Assembly (NCBI RefSeq): GCF_043197795.1
Contig: NZ_JBICTU010000015.1
Span: forward strand, 144,094 to 208,093
Reading direction: 5' to 3'
From: Sphaerisporangium sp040649355
Lineage (GTDB): Bacteria; Actinomycetota; Actinomycetes; Streptosporangiales; Streptosporangiaceae
Length of the DNA: 64,000 bases
Part shown: positions 60,647 to 64,000 of the stretch, one piece after another
Position numbering within the stretch: the stretch's first letter is position 1
How the letters are laid out: the number at the start of each line of letters is the position of its first letter
Program-made: the position numbers and the translations under genes
The notes under the pieces: model-generated
The model's database searches: none
The model's input: the letters and a program-made list of their open reading frames with translations, nothing else
Told to the model about the DNA's origin: nothing

Positions 60647-61588
60647 TCAGGGGCCCGACAGGGCGGGGGCCGCCTCCAGCACGTCGCGGGCCAGGGCGGC
60701 GTCCCCCGCCACCCCCGCGGGGATCGTGGCGGGGGTGCCGCGCCCGCCGAGGAGGAAGCAGAACTTCACCACGTCGCAGGTGAGCTCGGCGTGCGCCGGA
60801 GAACCGTCGTCGGGTACGGCCGTGCGGGCGACGTCGAGGGGAACGTGCCAGGCACCTCCGCCGGGCCCGGTCAGCGTGAGCCGTACGGCGCGGCCTCCGC
60901 CGTCGACGCCGGAGAGCAGCATCGTCCAGGGGAGCAGCCGCGCGCAGAAGTCGGCCGTCGGGTGCAGGTGCTCGGAGAGCGGCCGGGGAAGGGACAGCCC
61001 GATCACCGTGGCGGCGTCGTGGGTGTGGATCCAGGTCTCCAGCATGCGGGCGAGCAGGTGGTCGGACACCGGGAAGCTCATGCCACCCGGGTCGACCGGT
61101 GTGGCGGGCTCCATCGTGGCCGCGCGCTCGCAGATCGCCTCCGCCTGGGCGCGCCACTCGGCACGGGTGCGCTCGGGCGTCAGGCCGTCAACGAAGGCGA
61201 TCATGTCGGCGGTGCGGCCCAGGGTGTCGTTGGCGGCCAGCGGCGGACCGGCCACCGGGGCGCCGATCGCGGCGGCGACCAGGCTGTCGGTGGCGGCCAG
61301 GTGGCCCACGAGCTGCTGGAGTGTCCAGCCCTCGACGATCTTGCGTGACCAGTCGCCGGGCGAGGCGGATGCGAGCAGGGCGTCCATGGCGGCGACCCGC
61401 CCGGCGTACGAGGCGGCGAACCCGGTGACGACGGCCGGACGGCGGGCGGAGCGCGCGGCCGCCAGCAGCCGCGCCAGGGAGCCGTGAGGCGGTCCGTCGA
61501 CGGCCACGGACATCATGTCGAGGCTCAGGCGTGTGAACGGGTCGGGGGTGCCGGGGATCTTCTCGCCGGGTCCCGGGTCGCGATCCAC
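60647..61588 (-). CDS. MDMPI-fold protein, candidate anti-sigma factor
   Basis: A 313-residue protein with the maleylpyruvate isomerase N-terminal (DinB-like) fold. Metal-site histidines lie in LQQLVGHLAATDS and LARMLETWIHTHDA; the C-terminal half resembles the SCP2/MDMPI_C type. It overlaps or abuts the sigma factor gene. GTG 61588, with GAGGAGG 7 bases ahead, is my preferred start; GTG 61594 would overlap the sigma stop. Proteins of this fold act as anti-sigma factors next to some actinomycete ECF genes. Confidence 0.72.
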   Translation of the reverse strand: MDRDPGPGEKIPGTPDPFTRLSLDMMSVAVDGPPHGSLARLLAAARSARRPAVVTGFAASYAGRVAAMDALLASASPGDWSRKIVEGWTLQQLVGHLAATDSLVAAAIGAPVAGPPLAANDTLGRTADMIAFVDGLTPERTRAEWRAQAEAICERAATMEPATPVDPGGMSFPVSDHLLARMLETWIHTHDAATVIGLSLPRPLSEHLHPTADFCARLLPWTMLLSGVDGGGRAVRLTLTGPGGGAWHVPLDVARTAVPDDGSPAHAELTCDVVKFCFLLGGRGTPATIPAGVAGDAALARDVLEAAPALSGP

Positions 61589-61590
61589 TG

Positions 61591-62157
61591 TCACACCTCC
61601 TCTTCGGCAAGCTCGTCGGCGAGCCTGCGAAGGCCCAGGCGGATCCGGGACTTCACGGTCCCCTCCGGCAGGCCGAGATCCTCCGCCGCCTGGCGGTAGG
61701 TACGGCCACGGTAGTACGCCAGCTCGATGGCCTCGCGCAGGCCACTGGGAAGCCGGCTGACCGCGAGCCGCACCCGGGCGACCTCGTCGGCGGCGAGGAC
61801 CCACTCTTCGAGCGGGCTCGGCTCCGGCTCCGCCAGGCGCGGGCCGAGTGCCGAGACCCGGTGGCGCTCCTCGGTGCGGACGTGGTCGACGGCGCGCCGG
61901 TGGGCGATCGTCGCGAGCCACGAGCGCAGCGAGCCCCGGTCGGGGTCGAAGGCCAGCGGGCGCTCCCAGAAGGTGACGAAGACCTCCTGGACGATGTCCT
62001 CGGCGATCACCCGGTCGCGCGTGACCCGCAGCGCGAGCCCCAGCACCAGTGAGTACAGCCGGTCGTGCACCTCGCCCAAGGCGCTCTCGTCCCCGCCCAC
62101 GACGCGCTGGTGAAGCGACCGGTCGTCGGTTTGCCCAGGCGCCTCCACCGGCCCCAC
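61591..62157 (-). CDS. ECF sigma factor (sigma-70 family)
   Basis: A 188-residue ECF sigma factor. Region 2 includes VIAEDIVQEVFVTFWERP and region 4 LAYYRGRTYRQAAEDLGLPEGTVKSRIRLGLRRL. The linker is short and there is no extra C-terminal domain. It is in an operon with the MDMPI-fold gene downstream. The ATG at 62157 is the first in frame. The signal and regulon are unknown. Confidence 0.9.
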   Translation of the reverse strand: MGPVEAPGQTDDRSLHQRVVGGDESALGEVHDRLYSLVLGLALRVTRDRVIAEDIVQEVFVTFWERPLAFDPDRGSLRSWLATIAHRRAVDHVRTEERHRVSALGPRLAEPEPSPLEEWVLAADEVARVRLAVSRLPSGLREAIELAYYRGRTYRQAAEDLGLPEGTVKSRIRLGLRRLADELAEEEV

Positions 62158-62282
62158 CCCTCCTCGCTAAGCCACCCGAGCATCCCACTGTTCCCGCGAA
62201 ATGTTGAGATGGATGGCGAAGCGCGTATCAAGAAGTGTGCTTCGCGACCCAGAAGTGCGCGTCGATTCACCCGGAGGCTCCC

Positions 62283-63911
62283 TTGACACACGATGTCTTC
62301 AACCAGGCCCCCCCGCTCACCGGCCACGACGTCTCCGCCGACCCGAGCCTGGTGGAGGGCGTGAAGCGCGAGGGCGCCGACTGGGCGCTCGGAGAGCTGC
62401 GCACCCTCGGCACGCTCGCCGGGTCGTCCAGGGCGCAGGAGTGGGGCCGTCTCGCCAACGAGCACCCGCCCGTCCTGCGCAGCCACGACCGGTACGGCAA
62501 CCGGATCGACGAGGTGGAGTTCCATCCCGCGTGGCACGAACTGATGGCGGTTGCCGTCGGCCACGGCCTGCACGCCACCCCCTGGACCTCGCCCCGGCCC
62601 GGAGCCCACGTGGCCCGCGCCGCCAAGTTCTACGTGTGGTCGCAGGTGGAGGCGGGTCACGGCTGCCCGATCTCTATGACGTACGCCAGCGTGGCGGCGC
62701 TGCGGCACACCCCTGCCCTGGCGGCCGAGTGGGAGGGGCCGCTGGCGTCCAGGAACTACGACTTCGGCCTGCGGCCGGCCTCCGCCAAGCGCGGCGTACT
62801 CGCGGGAATGGCGATGACCGAGAAGCAGGGCGGCTCGGACGTCCGCGCGAACACCACCAGGGCCGAACCGCTCGGCGACGGCACCTGGGCCATCACCGGG
62901 CACAAGTGGTTCAACTCGGCGCCGATGTGCGACGTCTTCCTGATCCTCGCGCAGGCCCCGGGCGGGCTCTCGTGCTTCCTGCTCCCCCGCGTGCTGCCGG
63001 ACGGCTCCCGCAACGCCATGCGGATCATGCGCCTGAAGGACAAGCTCGGCAACAGGTCCAACGCCTCGGCCGAGGTGGAGTACGAGGGCGCGGCGGCCTA
63101 CCTGGTCGGCGAGGAGGGCCGGGGGGTCAGGACCATCATCGAGATGGTCAACATGACCCGGCTCGACTGCGCCATCGGCTCGGCCTCGGGCATGCGGTAC
63201 GGGGTGACGCGGGCCGTCCACCACGCCACCCATCGCAAGGCGTTCGGCAGGGCGCTCGCCGGACAGCCCCTGATGCGCAACGTGCTCGCCGACCTGGTGC
63301 TTGAGTCGGAGGCGGCCACCGCCGTCATGATGCGCCTGGCCGGGGCCACCGACAAGGCGATCCGCGGCGAGACCGGCGAGGGCGTGCTGCGCCGCACGGC
63401 TCTGGCCGCCGCCAAGTACTGGGTGTGCAAGCGCGCCCCGGTACACGCGGCCGAGGCGCTGGAGTGCCTCGGCGGCAACGGGTACGTCGAGGAGTCGCAG
63501 ATGCCGCGGCTGTTCCGGGAGTCCCCGCTCAACGGCATCTGGGAGGGGTCGGGCAACGTCGCCGCGCTGGACGTGCTCCGGTCCATCGAGAAGGAACCCC
63601 ACGCTCTCGACGCCTTCTTCGAGGAGGTGGATCTCGCCGCGGGCGCCGACCGCCGCCTCGACGCCGCCATCGGCGAGACCAAGAAGTCCCTCGCCGACAT
63701 GGCCACCGCCGATCACCACGCCCGCCGGGTCGCCGAAAGGCTCACCCTTGTCCTCCAGGCGTCCTTGCTGGTCAGGCACAGTCACCCGGCCGTCGCCGAC
63801 GCCTTCTGCGCCTCCCGGCTGGATGGCGACTGGGGCCACGCCTTCGGCACCCTTCCCCCCGGCCTGGACCTCACCACGATCATCGACCGGGCCGCCGTGA
63901 AGGCCGCCTAG
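62283..63911 (+). CDS. aidB: AidB-like acyl-CoA dehydrogenase
   Basis: A 542-residue flavoprotein of the AidB branch of acyl-CoA dehydrogenases, almost exactly the length of E. coli AidB (541). It has GMAMTEKQGGSDVRANTTRAEPLG and, toward the C-terminus, AEALECLGGNGYVEESQMPRLFRESPLNGIWEGSGNV. AidB protects DNA from alkylation and has weak isovaleryl-CoA dehydrogenase activity. The start is TTG at 62283, with GGAGG 5 bases ahead; the first ATG is out of frame. It is divergent from the ECF sigma gene. Confidence 0.9.
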   Translation: MTHDVFNQAPPLTGHDVSADPSLVEGVKREGADWALGELRTLGTLAGSSRAQEWGRLANEHPPVLRSHDRYGNRIDEVEFHPAWHELMAVAVGHGLHATPWTSPRPGAHVARAAKFYVWSQVEAGHGCPISMTYASVAALRHTPALAAEWEGPLASRNYDFGLRPASAKRGVLAGMAMTEKQGGSDVRANTTRAEPLGDGTWAITGHKWFNSAPMCDVFLILAQAPGGLSCFLLPRVLPDGSRNAMRIMRLKDKLGNRSNASAEVEYEGAAAYLVGEEGRGVRTIIEMVNMTRLDCAIGSASGMRYGVTRAVHHATHRKAFGRALAGQPLMRNVLADLVLESEAATAVMMRLAGATDKAIRGETGEGVLRRTALAAAKYWVCKRAPVHAAEALECLGGNGYVEESQMPRLFRESPLNGIWEGSGNVAALDVLRSIEKEPHALDAFFEEVDLAAGADRRLDAAIGETKKSLADMATADHHARRVAERLTLVLQASLLVRHSHPAVADAFCASRLDGDWGHAFGTLPPGLDLTTIIDRAAVKAA

Positions 63912-63957
63912 TGTCGTGCACCTGAAATCTGTCGGATAATTTCTTATTCTGATGTGT

Positions 63958-64000
63958 ATGAGGCATCCAGGTCCGTCTGCGGTACCGATCGAGTTAACCG
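63958..64000 (+). mobile_element. Start of an IS630-like transposase frame, cut by the window end
   Basis: An ATG at 63958 opens a frame MRHPGPSAVPIELT that runs off the right edge. It resembles the first residues of actinomycete IS630-family transposases. The preceding AT-richer stretch (63930-63957) differs from the flanks, and the aidB stop codon lies in CTAG, a usual target of such elements. Too little is visible to be sure. Confidence 0.4.

Noticed and set aside
1..64000. tRNA, rRNA and prophage genes
   Set aside because: Looked for cloverleaf patterns with GGTTCGANTCC-type T arms and for phage structural genes; none seen by eye, although a tRNA scan program would be decisive.

Overview
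The window is a stretch of very GC-rich chromosome from a filamentous actinomycete. Signs of this are a WhiB protein, a SARP-type regulator with BTAD and ATPase domains, XRE/DUF397 pairs, RsbW-like ATP-binding proteins, mycothiol-type (MDMPI/TIGR03084) proteins, a perfect-looking IdeR/DmdR iron box, a PknB-like kinase, leaderless genes and many GTG or TTG starts. The gene set best fits Streptosporangiaceae (Streptosporangium or Nonomuraea-like), but that placement is inference. Most of the region looks like core or conserved accessory chromosome. The left 4 kb (a broken DUF3800-like gene, a toxin-antitoxin-like pair, decayed DNA) and the last 45 bases (start of a transposase-like frame) look like mobile or decaying DNA.

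Layout. 1-4.3 kb: a truncated TPR-type regulator, a frameshifted DUF3800-like gene, a DUF6247/RelE-like pair and an anti-sigma-like ATPase. 4.4-8.5 kb: hydantoinase/oxoprolinase hyuB and hyuA. 8.7-11.8 kb: thymidine kinase, a DsbA/FrnE oxidoreductase, an unknown protein and a CoxG-like SRPBCC protein. 12.1-18 kb: a large SARP regulator, then a minus-strand set of Crp regulator, cyclase-like protein and TPR protein. 18.2-22.6 kb: a secreted polysaccharide deacetylase, cytochrome bd oxidase (cydAB) and an I36 inhibitor-like secreted protein. 22.7-33.6 kb: a nitrogen-heterocycle catabolism block, with an NCS2 permease and a three-subunit molybdenum hydroxylase in overlapping frames, a PucR regulator, and divergently the AllH/AllF/AllG-type genes for oxamate transcarbamylase. 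33.8-42.7 kb: a Ser/Thr kinase, a phosphoesterase, a divergent AGPS-like oxidase/GlpD pair, an iron-box-controlled sucrase/ferredoxin-like gene and a WhiB gene. 42.8-47.3 kb: a phosphoribosyltransferase, RsgA, and glyA behind a ZTP riboswitch, then YihY. 47.4-52.4 kb: a TIGR03084 protein, then the sulfite-reduction operon (sir, a zinc-ribbon peptide, cysH, a CbiX-like chelatase) behind a leaderless Cys-containing leader peptide and an intrinsic attenuator. 52.5-54.5 kb: DUF397/XRE and an anti-sigma-like pair. 54.7-57.5 kb: a WxL-like secreted protein, a DUF916/WxLIP-like membrane protein and a DUF3494 ice-binding-like protein that shares the WxL-like C-terminal domain. 57.8-59.6 kb: an SPFH / ribbon-helix-helix / GPP34 operon with a palindrome inside its promoter. 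59.7-63.9 kb: a DUF1707 protein, an ECF sigma factor with an MDMPI-fold partner, and AidB.

How the parts connect. The permease, molybdenum hydroxylase, PucR and AllFGH genes read as one route for importing and breaking down a purine- or pyrimidine-like compound, ending in carbamoyl phosphate. The sir-cysH-cbiX operon makes sulfide for cysteine, and its chelatase supplies the siroheme that sir needs. Several otherwise ordinary genes here (hyuB, hyuA, the deacetylase, cydB, the kinase, the phosphoesterase) carry in-frame, codon-scale tandem repeats. This suggests that this genome readily expands GC-rich microsatellites inside genes.

The strongest candidates for little-described systems are the WxL-like surface locus, the SPFH/RHH/GPP34 operon and the Crp/cyclase-like/TPR set. 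No tRNA, rRNA, CRISPR array, prophage or intact insertion sequence was seen.
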